Assembly (NCBI GenBank): GCA_002099365.1
Contig: MSED01000001.1
Location: forward strand, 1,860,001 to 1,924,000
Direction of reading: 5' to 3'
From: Phialophora verrucosa
Lineage: Eukaryota > Ascomycota > Eurotiomycetes > Chaetothyriales > Herpotrichiellaceae
DNA length: 64,000 nucleotides
Shown here: piece after piece, positions 1 through 9,700 of the stretch
How the letters are laid out: every line of letters starts with the position of its first letter
Numbering within the stretch: position 1 is the first letter of the stretch
Translations under genes and position numbers: made by a program
The notes under the pieces: generated by a model
The model's input: only the letters and a program-made list of their open reading frames with translations
The model's database searches: none
Told to the model about the DNA's origin: nothing

Positions 1-278
1 GGCTGTAGCCCTTGCCTGTATAAGGCAACAGCGAGCAAGTCCGCGCCGTACTGAAGCTGTGAATGAGTCCATAGAAGACTATGTGACTGCTTTAAAGGTC
101 TTCCTGAATGAGTACGTTTGGATATGGCAGGCAAATGGTCTGGTGGCTGTCCTTTGCATACGATTGCCTTTCGTTCTCCATGCTCTTGGACTGACGAGAG
201 GATGAGGTGGTGTAAGATTGGTGTAGGTGTGCTGAGATCGCGCCCAACACTCTCAGATGGTTCAATATGTGAGCCCAT
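1..278 (-). CDS. AMP-dependent synthetase/ligase, N-terminal part (cut by window edge)
   Basis: Reading leftwards from an ATG at 278, the frame stays open for 92 codons to the window edge. The translation has the look of the start of an adenylate-forming enzyme: a short leader, then a helix with EHGERKAIVC, then a segment ending WTHSQLQYGADLLAVALYRQ. This matches the usual opening of the AMP-binding fold, in which a 'TYxEL...A..LA..L...G' helix follows the first strand. Such enzymes activate a carboxylic acid with ATP and usually pass it to CoA or a carrier protein. The catalytic P-loop and the A8/A10 motifs lie outside the window, so substrate and exact subfamily are unknown. The EthD-like gene and the alcohol dehydrogenase to the right could belong to the same metabolic group; that is inference. 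An unrelated protein cannot be fully excluded from 92 residues. Confidence 0.6.
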   Translation of the reverse strand, partial: MGSHIEPSESVGRDLSTPTPILHHLILSSVQEHGERKAIVCKGQPPDHLPAISKRTHSGRPLKQSHSLLWTHSQLQYGADLLAVALYRQGLQ

Positions 279-925
279 TGCTAAGATGGCGCATTCTTCA
301 TTGAATTACCTTCACCACTGTGATCTGTAGACTGTTGCAGCAAGTGCTCCTGGCTGGTATGGTCCACCCAGAAAGATGCTTCTGTATCCTGGCATTCCAA
401 GTCCATGATCGTGGCCGAGAGGCTTGAAGGCCACTTCGGGGTGACTGACCTCCGGAGCTCTTGGTCGTCCACGCGCTCATTGATTCCAGAGCCGTACATC
501 CTGGCGAACAAGGCGTGTCCCAGGACTGCCAGCCGCAGACGGTGCTCACGGAGAATCATTCCCGTGGTCGAAGACGGCATTGGAGCCCCCGAACAAGCCA
601 ACTGCTTAATGCGAGACGGCTCAGAAACTAAGATAGTTAAGCTGCTTCTGTGCGACGATCCCTTGCATTAGCTTGATGTTTCTTGTCCTACGTGCATCCA
701 AGACTTTTCCGGAGAATGCTCTCCGAGAGCTTGGAACTCCGTTTGAGGTGCAACGGCAACACTGTGGGCATAGGGTAGGTATGCTCTGCGTAGTCCGCTC
801 CATCAATCTGGCAAGTATAGGAGGAGCCATGTCTATCGGCGTTTTTGGGACATTGCAACCTGCATCCAGTCTACAACCGAATATTGACGAGCAACGGCAG
901 CTTGAAGCATTGAGACACTGAAAGT
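279..925. other. Intergenic region with one doubtful minus-strand ORF
   Basis: A minus-strand frame with an ATG at 580 runs to a stop at 281, just upstream of the ligase start. It has fairly C/G-rich third positions and a possible donor (gtaatt, about 309-304), so it could be an exon of an unrecognised gene or a decayed remnant. I recognise no domain in it. A short plus-strand frame at 673-921 also looks non-coding. Otherwise the stretch probably holds the promoters of the flanking genes. Confidence 0.3.
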
Positions 926-1732
926 ATGGCGGCCTCTCCATTTCTGCTACGCATCGTTTCGAAGCCTGCAGACTCTGACGTGGATTCCTGGACTAAGTGG
1001 TACAACTCGGAGGGACTGCCTACTTTGCTGTCCAAGATTCCGGCTTCTCGCGCCGTCTTCTATCATGCGTACAATGACTTCGAACTGGCGACCAAGACGC
1101 CGCTGGAGGTGCGCAAAACCCAGCTGCATGGCGTGCAGCTGCCGCACACCGACCTTGAAGCACCAAATGACAAGACTTGTCTGACGATGTGCCAACTGGA
1201 CTCGATAGACTCTGTAGAAGAGATCTTCCGTCTCAGCGATCTAACAGGAGATGCGGACCATGGTACTGTATCGGATATCAGAGTCTACAAGCTCATCGAG
1301 GATTTTGATCCCAAGAGGATCGGTCACTGTGAGTGTGCACAGAGCTTCAATTGCTGCGGCTCGTCCTTGCTATATTGCTAATGCCGGAAGTCGTCAGCAC
1401 GTCCACCTTTCATTCTGAATGTTCAGGTCGAGCCAGCCGATGCGGATGATTACCACACTTTCTACCATGAGGAACATCTGGATATGCTCACCAGAGTGCC
1501 TGGATACCGGCGATCTCAGCGATACGAGTTGGTCAAAGGTCATGACGCCTCGTCGGCAAACGCACCGAGATTCATGGCTGTACATGAATTGGACCATGTT
1601 GATGCTCTCGATGGGCCGGAGCTACGGGAGGCTGATGCCAGCCCCAACACGCACCGAGTCTTTGGGAATGCCAAACGAGTCAACATCCGAGGATTCAAGA
1701 GTGTCAAGGGGTTTGGCGACGTGAAGAACTGA
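926..1732 (+). CDS. EthD-like dimeric alpha-beta barrel protein (245 aa, two exons)
   Basis: Exons 926-1328 and 1398-1732 join across a 69 bp intron (gtgagt...cgtcag) and give a 245-residue protein. The join was chosen because it restores a clean second-half strand, PPFILNVQVEPADADDY, in frame. The protein has two similar halves, each starting with a hydrophobic strand and followed by a helix with paired aromatic and acidic residues (DSWTKWYNSEGLPTLLSKIP in the first half, FYHEEHLDMLTRVPG in the second). This is the ferredoxin-like, EthD/dimeric alpha-beta barrel pattern in tandem. Members are small cytosolic enzymes or accessory proteins, often beside catabolic or secondary-metabolite genes. 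No catalytic residue can be assigned. The neighbours, an adenylate-forming ligase on the other strand and a zinc alcohol dehydrogenase 600 bp downstream, fit a small metabolic group. Confidence 0.75.
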
Positions 1733-2335
1733 TCCAGACGGAGATCAAGGGACAAGACGGACTCTGTAATTAGCTTCTTCGAAATATGTACAAGCCTCTT
1801 AAAAGCCAGGCTAGAAAGAATCGGGGAGAGTCTGAATCTTCGGCCGTGAGGAAGGCGAGAGACCCCAACATGCCCAACCCATCCTCCTATAATAGACCCC
1901 CTTCCTGAAGACCCCTCAGATCCCCGAACGAGACCCACCTCGGCTCGCGGGCTGCACCCCTCAGACTCCCCGCAAACAGCGGTGCTCAGTCTCCGGTCTT
2001 TCAGTGCTCTGCAGCCTGGAGATTACGGCCAATCAGTTCCAAAGCCAATGGTGTTGATGGAGACGACATCAACCACAGCCCCTAGTTCTGTCCATGAGAC
2101 CTGCAGGGGTGGACTATGATTGCCGAAAGGGCTGGGTTACATGTTACGGTCAATCGATTATATTCCCGGCAATTAGTACAGCATCAGGACAACAGTAGGT
2201 AGCTGGGCATGTGCATATCTTGAATAGCGAACGTGAACCTCGACCCAGTCTGAACTCTTTGTGGACAAAATGGCACCCTCCACGATGAGAGCAGCTCGGT
2301 ATCACCCTGTCCGTCACTTCCCCATCAGACTGTAA
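1733..2335. promoter_or_regulatory. Intergenic/promoter upstream of alcohol dehydrogenase with two CCAAT boxes
   Basis: No gene is visible in these 600 bases. Two CCAAT pentamers lie 16 bp apart at 2029-2033 and 2045-2049, about 300 bp before the dehydrogenase ATG. In fungi CCAAT boxes are bound by the HAP/CBC complex, but the pentamer is common by chance, so a regulatory role is only a suggestion. Confidence 0.3.
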
Positions 2336-3459
2336 ATGAGCCTTTCTAACATCGTCAAGGAGACCAACAAATGCACGATCGATGAGATCCCGCTCCCGAC
2401 GATCCAGGACCATGAAATCCTGGTCAAGGTCGCATCGGCAAGTCTCTGTCATTCGGACCTCATGTTGTTCGATGGATCAATCCCAGCCACTGAGCCTGTG
2501 GTGATGGGCCACGAGGGTGTCGGCTTTGCGGAAGAAATCGGCGCCGGGGTCAAAGGCTTCAAGAAGGGCGACCGGCTCGGTTTTCTTTACATCAAAGACG
2601 TGTGTTGTGAGTGTCCTCACACCTCAACTAGCCTGGACTGCCTGACTGACGTGATCACAGTCGCATGCGACGGATGTTTAGTGCACAACCTCAACTGCAG
2701 GTTGGGAACCGCTAAACTCCAGGGCTTCCATACCGACGGCTTCTTTGCCGAGTATGCAGCAGTGGACTATCGCAACGCCATCATTCTCCCAGACAACCTC
2801 CCAATGGAAACCTCGGCGCCCTATTTCTGCGCGGGTATCACAGGTAAAAGAAACCCCCCAATAAAGTCTCGGTGGTTTCGACATACTCACGATGGAATGC
2901 AGCATTCCACGGTGTCGACTCATGCACGCTGAAACCAGGGCAGTGGATGGCCATCGTCGGCTGCGGAGGGCTGGGCCAGATGGGCATCTGCTTCGCCAAA
3001 GCCATGGGCCTCAAAGTCGTGGGAATCGATATCAACGACGAAGTTCTGCAGGCGGCAACGGCACACGGCGCCGATGTCACGGTCAACAGTAGAAGCGCCG
3101 ACTTCGACAAACAAGTCAAGGATGCAACCGGAGGCGGTGCTGACGCGGCTGTTGTCTTCAGCGCCGCCCAGGCGGCTTACGACAGCGCGACCAAGATCCT
3201 GCGCATCGGCGGCGTTCTGATGGTGATTGGATTGCCGTCGAAGCCCCTACAGTTTTCCGCTTTGGATCTCATGAGGAAGCTGTACCAGATCCGAAGCGAG
3301 AGTACAGGTCCGCCGCAGCAGATGCCACGGGCTCTGGACTTCATTTCGAAGCATGAAATCAAGCCCAAGGTTGACACTTACCAGCTCGACCAAATCCACG
3401 AGATGATGGATTTGATGAAGAGCGGTAAGTCGAAATCGAGGATGGCTGTCGTATTCTAG
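2336..3459 (+). CDS. Zinc-containing alcohol dehydrogenase (MDR family, 336 aa, three exons)
   Basis: Exons 2336-2606, 2661-2843 and 2903-3459 are joined across introns of 54 and 59 bp (gtgagt...cacag and gtaaaa...tgcag). The 336-residue product has the order of a medium-chain dehydrogenase: catalytic-zinc ligand Cys in SLCHSDL, GHEGVG with the zinc-binding His, a structural-zinc cysteine cluster around CFACDGC, and the Rossmann glycine motif GCGGLGQMG followed by GIDIND, where the acidic residue after the second strand favours NAD over NADP. It would oxidise or reduce alcohols/aldehydes in the cytosol. The spacing to the fourth structural cysteine is one residue short of the classical pattern. 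Length is typical (about 340-350). It is most like yeast ADH1-type enzymes, though substrate cannot be read from sequence. It may work with the adjacent EthD-like and ligase genes. Confidence 0.88.
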
Positions 3460-4252
3460 GTAAAAGTGTAGAACACGGAGGCTTGCGAGTAGAAGATTTC
3501 AATCAATCCAGCGCTTGACCCAAGTCCCCAAAGACGAGAGTAAACTAACCTATGACGAGTCGTGCCTTTGCCAGAACAGCGCCCGTGACGGAAGAGTCCG
3601 CCACAACCCAAGCCGCCTACGCACCATCGCCAGCGCGTCACATGATTCACATGATGCTGGCCGTGCTTTGGAGTCGAAGCAGACTGCAGCATTGTGTTCC
3701 TGCGGCAGCAGAAGAGGTATTATCGGTCCCAGGCAGATGAGGTACAGTTGAGGTGTTGGTCCAAATTGTGCCGCGAAAGCCCCGAAAAACCAGGACGGCG
3801 ACGAGGAAGGATAGTTATCCGAGGAGCCATACAGTAGAGGTTGCAACGCCCACAACGCCGCCGCCAACGCGCTGCAACGCGCCTAGATTCGACGAGGCGT
3901 CACTTAGATCTCAAGTCGTCCGGGCAAACGCGTTGTCAAATCATCGCCTCTTCTTCTTTTCTCAGCCCACAACCACCACGCCCCTCGCCCTCGCTCTCTT
4001 TGTAGTTGCAGGTGTTCTAGCAGGAGATGGCGCCTGCGGACCCAAGTCTTGAGTACGTGTCTCGGTTTCGCATTGGCCCCTGAATTCAGCCAAGTCCTTT
4101 CTTCCTGGCGTTCGCTCATTCGTTCATGTTTTCAAGGACGGCGGAGTTGAAGCAGGCAGCACACGCGCTTCTTCGCAGGTGCCTTTGCCAAAGCAAGCCG
4201 TTGTAAAATATCTCTCCATCACGGTCGCCCCTTTCCCTGAAGAGCGGCCATC
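3460..4252. other. Intergenic region before mre11
   Basis: About 790 bases with no supportable gene. It should contain the 3' end of the dehydrogenase transcript and the mre11 promoter and leader. The last 350 bases are pyrimidine-rich in places (cttcttcttttctc near 3950), as is common in fungal promoters. I see no TATA box. Confidence 0.5.
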
Positions 4253-6571
4253 ATGGCAGACACAATTACCATCCTCGTCGCCACCGACAACCATGTCGGC
4301 GCCCACGAACGAGACCCAATCCGTGGCGACGACTCGTGGAAGACTTTCCACGAGATCATGTGCCTAGCCAAAGAGCGAGACGTCGACATGGTCCTTCTCG
4401 CCGGTGATCTGTTCCACGAAAACAAACCTTCACGAAAGTCAATGTACAATGTCATGCGGTCAGTCAGACTCAACTGCCTCAGCGACAAACCCTGCGAGCT
4501 GGAGATGCTTTCGGACGAGTCAGAGCACTTCGACGCCACCTTTGATCACGTCAACTACGAGGACCCCAACATCAATGTCGGCATACCAATCTTCTCAATT
4601 CATGGTAATCATGATGACCCTACTGGAGATGGTCACTACTCTGCTCTAGACCTACTTGCTGTCTCCGGCCTTGTCAACTACTACGGCAAAATACCTCAGA
4701 GTGACAATATCGTGGTCAAGCCCGTTCTGATTCAGAAAGGCCGTACAAAGCTAGCCCTATATGGCCTCTCCAATGTCCGGGACGAGCGGCTTCACCGCAC
4801 GTTCAGGGATCAGAAAGTCCAGTTCCATCGGCCCAGCACACAGATGGAGGACTGGTACAATCTGATCTGCCTGCACCAAAATCACCACGCCTACACAGAT
4901 ACCTCATACCTGCCCGAGAACTTTCTCCCCGACTTCCTCGACCTTGTCATCTGGGGCCACGAGCATGAATGTGACATCGAACCAAGACTGAATCCGGAGA
5001 TGAATTTCAATGTCATGCAACCGGGCTCCTCAGTCGCCACGTCCCTAATTCCCGGCGAAGCCGTGCCCAAACACGTTGCCATTCTCACCATCACTGGCCG
5101 CGAAATGCACTGCGAACCGGTCCGCCTGAAAACCGTCCGCCCATTCGTGTACAAAGACATAGTCCTCGCCAATGACAAAGAAGCCGTCCGAATCGCGAAA
5201 TACAAAGACGACCACCGCGTCGAACTTACGAGGCACTTGATCAAGATAGTGGATGCGCTCATCGAGCAAGCCAAGGAAGAATGGCTTGCAGTGCAACCAG
5301 AACCGGACCCCGACGAGGAGCCTGAGGCACCGCCGTTACCACTGATCAGACTGCGCGTGGAGACGACGTCACCCGACGGTATCACCCGCTTCGACATCGA
5401 AAACCCGCAGCGTTTTTCCAACCGCTTCATAGATAAAGTTGCGAACACCAACGACGTGGTCCAATTCCATGTCAGAAAGAAGAACACCGCGGCCCGCACG
5501 GCCCACGAGGCAGAAGCCGATGAAGAGATCATGGCGAAGTTCCAGGGCCTGGAAACCATCAAAGTCGATGAACTCGTGAAAGAATTCCTTCAGAAGCAGA
5601 GTCTGACTATTCTGCCGCCGAACGTATTTGGCGACGCGGTTCATCAGTACGTAGTCAAAGATGATAAGCATGCCGTGGAGACATTCGTGAATGAGTCGCT
5701 CGCGGATCAGATCAAGCATCTTGTGCGATTGCAAGAGGATGCGAATGACGAAGATGACGGTGATGATGATGATGATCTCGCGACGCAGATTGAGCAGCAA
5801 CGCGCCAAGATGGAGGAGATGTTTGCCAGGGGCGAGCTAAAGATCAGTAAGAGTAAGGCGCGGTACAAACCGAAGCCGGACAATTGGGATTCCGATCTCG
5901 ATGGACACTGGGAAGACAAACCTGAGGCGTTGATCCCAGACTCTGGAGATCTGGAAAGCAGAACAGGCGAGGAGGACGGGGAAGACGGCACGCCAGCCCC
6001 AGCTACACGCGGCGCAGCTCGAGGACGAGGCAGGGGCAGAGGTAGAGGTGCAAGAGCCGGGTCCACAACGGCGGCATCAAGTCGCAAGACCGCGACAAAA
6101 CCAGCCGCAGCGACAGCTGCGCGCGGACGCAAGCGAGCGGCGGTTTATGACGATGACGACGATGAAGTCGAGGAGGAAGAAGACATCGTCATGGGGGACG
6201 ACGACGACGACGAAGAACCCGACTCGCAAGCCATGTTTGTGCCCGAACCCAAGCGCAAAACCGCCACAAGCAAAGCTCCAGCTGCTCGAGCCACTCGCAA
6301 TACGTCCCCTGCCTCGTCCACGACTACGTCTCGGGCAGGCGGAAGAGCCAAGCCTGCATCCTTTGCCTCCTCCGTGGCTTCGACGACGAAGAAAACCCCA
6401 GCGCGCGCAGCGGCTTCAAGGGCGAAACAAACGCAGCTGAACTTCACCACTTCCCAGAACAGTATACTCGGGAACGGGAAGGCTTCGGGCACAGCTCAAA
6501 CGATCAATGATGACGACGACGACGATGATGATGCGTTCGAGCCAATTCCCGCGACGAGGAGGAGGCGGTGA
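4253..6571 (+). CDS. mre11: Mre11 double-strand-break repair nuclease (772 aa)
   Basis: A single open exon encodes 772 residues. The N-terminal phosphoesterase carries the family metal-binding motifs in order: TDNHVG (residues 11-16), LAGDLFHENKP (about 49-59), HGNHDDPTG, a HQNHH block and WGHEHEC. These bind two Mn ions for 3'-5' exonuclease and endonuclease activity. The Mre11 DNA-binding region follows, around residues 290-410. The C-terminal third is disordered: an acidic stretch, a GAR box rich in RG dipeptides near 585-600, and further acidic and basic patches. This is the eukaryotic layout. The protein acts in the nucleus with Rad50 and Nbs1/Xrs2 in break sensing, resection, telomere maintenance and meiosis. 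The ATG at 4253 directly precedes the first strand (ADTITILVATD), so the start is secure. Fungal Mre11 lengths are commonly 650-800. Confidence 0.97.
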   Translation: MADTITILVATDNHVGAHERDPIRGDDSWKTFHEIMCLAKERDVDMVLLAGDLFHENKPSRKSMYNVMRSVRLNCLSDKPCELEMLSDESEHFDATFDHVNYEDPNINVGIPIFSIHGNHDDPTGDGHYSALDLLAVSGLVNYYGKIPQSDNIVVKPVLIQKGRTKLALYGLSNVRDERLHRTFRDQKVQFHRPSTQMEDWYNLICLHQNHHAYTDTSYLPENFLPDFLDLVIWGHEHECDIEPRLNPEMNFNVMQPGSSVATSLIPGEAVPKHVAILTITGREMHCEPVRLKTVRPFVYKDIVLANDKEAVRIAKYKDDHRVELTRHLIKIVDALIEQAKEEWLAVQPEPDPDEEPEAPPLPLIRLRVETTSPDGITRFDIENPQRFSNRFIDKVANTNDVVQFHVRKKNTAARTAHEAEADEEIMAKFQGLETIKVDELVKEFLQKQSLTILPPNVFGDAVHQYVVKDDKHAVETFVNESLADQIKHLVRLQEDANDEDDGDDDDDLATQIEQQRAKMEEMFARGELKISKSKARYKPKPDNWDSDLDGHWEDKPEALIPDSGDLESRTGEEDGEDGTPAPATRGAARGRGRGRGRGARAGSTTAASSRKTATKPAAATAARGRKRAAVYDDDDDEVEEEEDIVMGDDDDDEEPDSQAMFVPEPKRKTATSKAPAARATRNTSPASSTTTSRAGGRAKPASFASSVASTTKKTPARAAASRAKQTQLNFTTSQNSILGNGKASGTAQTINDDDDDDDDAFEPIPATRRRR

Positions 6572-6842
6572 AAATGGTCTCTAGCTTCGCTGTGAAACCA
6601 GAAACAATGCTTGTACGATACTCGCGCGAAAAGGTTACATAGAAAATGAGCAAGCAAAGTCGCAATTCAACTTCAAGGGGTGATATATGCCGATGGCTCA
6701 TTCCTCTGGGTGGTTATCACCGACCTGTTCCGTCATTAATAACAGACGCCGATCGATGACTTGGAAAGACTGAACCCCTCAAAACGATATGACCCCTATG
6801 GCGACCTTCAGGCCATCACATCCCGTCGATATCGATGCTTCC

Positions 6843-9048
6843 TCAAGCTTTATTCGCCTCTTCCTTTGCACCTGCTGGCGCTGCGGCCCCTCCAGTCGAG
6901 CTTGTATTTGCATTCGCACTTCCGGCAGCGCTTTCACCTCCAGCTGTTGAAGACGCATTTGTCGCTGCCGCACCTCCGCTCCGTCCGCCACCTCTGAAAT
7001 TCCCCCTTCCGCCACGATATCCTTGTCTACCGCCCTGGCTTTGACCCTGGTTTTGACCTTGACCTTGGCCTTGACCTGCTGCCCCGCCGCGAGTGTTGCC
7101 CCTTCCACCGCCTCCACGACCCCCTCCTCTGTTCGCTCCTCGCGGCGCCGTAGGTGGAGTTGACGTTGTGGGAGTGGAAGCTGAGGCAGGTGTCGGTGCA
7201 GTAGGAGCCGTCGGCGTCCCAGGAGTTTGGGTCTGTGTAGTTGCAGATTGCTGCGCGAGTGCCACCGCCGGCGACGGTGTAGCGACCACTGGTTTTGGAG
7301 AGCTCATAGCAGGAGAAGCAGGAACCGCGGTCGCTTTCGCGCCAGCGGGACTGGCGGCTGTAGCCGGACTAGGGGAGTTCTTCTGAGGGGCGGAAGCTTG
7401 CCCGCCTCTCTTCCCATGCGGGCTCTTATTCTCCAATACCACGACCTGACCGTTCGCGACTTTGACTGGACTGGCCGCCATCGCTTTCCTCAAGCCCTCA
7501 TGCTCCGCAAAGTCAACATATCCTAGCCCCTTTTTCTTGTCGATTTCGCAGCGTGTGATGGTGCCGAAGGATTTAAATGCTTCTCTCAATAGATCTTCAG
7601 TTATGCCTTGAGAGGGGTTGGCGTGTTTGAGGAAGGCGGACTTTGCGCCGCCGGAGGGTTGAGGCGGAGGGGGCTGTGCTTTTACGCGGTTGGGATGGGT
7701 TTGTGGCTGGGTTGTGGCTGGTTGAGAGGGGGTGGTGGGAGGTTGTTTTGCTGATGAGGATACGGCAACATTTGGTGTCCGCGAGGCTCTCGAGGCTCGT
7801 GGACCGGTTGGTGGTGCTGCGGGCGTGGTGGGCGTTGCTGGCCCCGATGACTTTTGCTGGCTTGTTGCCGGCTCGGCAGTGTCAGCTGCTGCCGTTGGTT
7901 TTGCAAGTGTTGGGGTAAGATGTGTCCCAGAGCCTGATGTGGATGCAGACGCGGATGCCTTCGGAGTTCTAGGAGAAGCGCTTCCTTTTGCGAGCAGACC
8001 TAGATCTCGCTGTAGCATGCGGGCGGCCGCTCGAGCGTTATCTCGAGGCGCTCTGTTGCGGTCTTGCTTCGCCGCCTCTGTGGGCTGAGATTGTGCCCCT
8101 GGCGCTGTCTCTTTTGCCACTGGCTGCTCTGTTGCACTTTTGGCTGGCGCTGGGGTTTGTTTCCCTTGGACGGCGGCCACAGACTTCTGCATGGCCTTGA
8201 TGGCATCTTGGGTAGCCTTGGCTACTTTCTCCTTTTCCTTTTCCTTTTCCTTGTCCTTGTCCCTCTCTGCCGCAGTAGGAGTCGCCTTGCCTCTGATGAT
8301 CACAGTTGGAGTACGCTCATTCTTAGTGGGCTTTGCATCCTTGCTGGTGCTCTTAGCGGCCTTAGCTTGTGCGGCTTCTTTGGCTTTGTTGGCTTTCTTT
8401 TCCTTGATATACTGAACGAGGGGAGTGATCGTGATTGGTTCCGTTTTGGAGTCGCCAGATTCTGTTCCATTTGCCGTGGGCTTGGTGATAGGTTCTGTCA
8501 AGCTTTGCAGGAAGTCAATAAATTCCTGGTCTTGGTCAATGGTACCTTGCCTTCCATCATGCCGGATTCGACCACTTGGCGTCTTGTTGTATGGTGCAAA
8601 TTCAAGCGATGGGGGTCCCAGAAGGCATGGATCTTTCGTTGTATTTCTGGCGTCCTGGAACGACGACTCTTTGATTACTGCAGAAAGCGTGTCCAGTACC
8701 GACTGTTCCTTGACTTTGAGATATGCTCTAGCTGGTCGGGATGGTTTTGCGGGACTGGATCAGGTCAGCTCAAGTTGAATAATCCAGGCCACGGTGCGCT
8801 GACTCTCTAGAGACCTTGCCATCGTGGTAGGCTGCCCATTCAACCTTGCCACTGCCAACGCGCCATTCATCGCCTAGCACTGTCCAAAATTCTGCTTCTG
8901 TGAGCCCAGGTGGAAGTCGACGTATGATCAGTCTCAGTCTCGGTGCTGGGCTCCTCTGTGATGATTTTGCGGCTGAGTTGGTAGTTGCATTCTTCCTCGC
9001 TGCCGCGTTAACAGGCAAGACGCCTGCTGAACGACCCTTGCTTGTCAT
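6843..9048 (-). CDS. upf3: Nonsense-mediated decay factor Upf3 with C-terminal RRM and RGG tail (718 aa)
   Basis: Exons 9048-8804 and 8754-6843 join across a 49 bp intron (gtcagc...tccag). The join restores the continuous Upf3 signature around GKVSRDPAKPSRPARAYLKV. Residues about 20-165 form the Smg4/UPF3 domain (RLIIRRLPPGLTEAEFW, then the region ending FIDFLQSL), which contacts Upf2 and RNA in the nonsense-mediated decay surveillance complex. Then come lysine-rich and Ala/Pro/Thr-rich disordered segments. A second RNA-binding fold lies around residues 453-526 (FLKHANPSQGITEDLLREAF, KKKGLGYVDFAEHEGLRKAM), ending in RGG repeats and a Gln-Gly run. The ATG at 9048 is the first in-frame ATG. Yeast Upf3 is 387 residues, so this protein is nearly twice as long because of the C-terminal half. 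It is divergently transcribed from the phosphatase gene. Confidence 0.88.
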
Positions 9049-9700
9049 TGCCGTCGATGTAGACGTGAGATCAGAGTCAGAGAACAATGAGAGAAATGGT
9101 CAAATCACTGATGGGACCGCGCTGCAGTGAAGGGTGACGCCCTGTGCACTAGGCATCGATGAACAACGATGTGTCACAATAGGATCCAAGTGACAATCAG
9201 TGAAGATGGTGGTGAATGTCGATGTTGAGTGTGGTGATGGGACCCATTAATATCGCACTCCATCACACTTCGGAACGGATTTACTTTCCCCCTAGCGCCA
9301 CACCCCAACCAGCCGCGATGGCAGCGGCGTCGACAGCCTCCACACCCTCTAGTAAGTGTTACTCCCCTGGCTGGCGTCCTATCGCAGTCGCCAACAAGGT
9401 TTTAGAGACAACGGCCTCCTCAGAGGCATTTCCAGTGTTTGACGACTCGCCCTCCCCGCCCACCTCTCCTCCTCCTTCCCTCCCGCGCCCGCCCCGTCGA
9501 AGATCACGCCAGGTCAACGAGATTGACCGACGGGTTCTTTTTGGGTCCAACAAACCCAACGTATTTACGTACGTTGATCTCGTGCGGTGCCTGCGGTGCC
9601 CTGCGGCGCCAGGCTTCCTCCCGCGTGCTCCCCAGAGCCAACTGGGTTCCCAATCCACCTACACCCCCTCCTCCCATCTCTCCTCCTTCTCTCCGGCACC
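9049..9700. promoter_or_regulatory. Shared upf3/phosphatase promoter with possible upstream first exon
   Basis: The 650 bp between two divergent genes should hold both promoters. An ATG at 9318 opens 34 bases that end at a consensus gtaagt donor (9352). Splicing to AG sites at 9720 or 9732 would join it in frame to the phosphatase, replacing its first residues. The implied intron of about 370-380 bp is long for this window, so I treat it as an alternative or a leader intron. Confidence 0.35.

Noticed and set aside
4891..6132. Several 130-220 codon minus-strand frames
   Set aside because: Antisense shadows of mre11 created by its GC-rich codon use.
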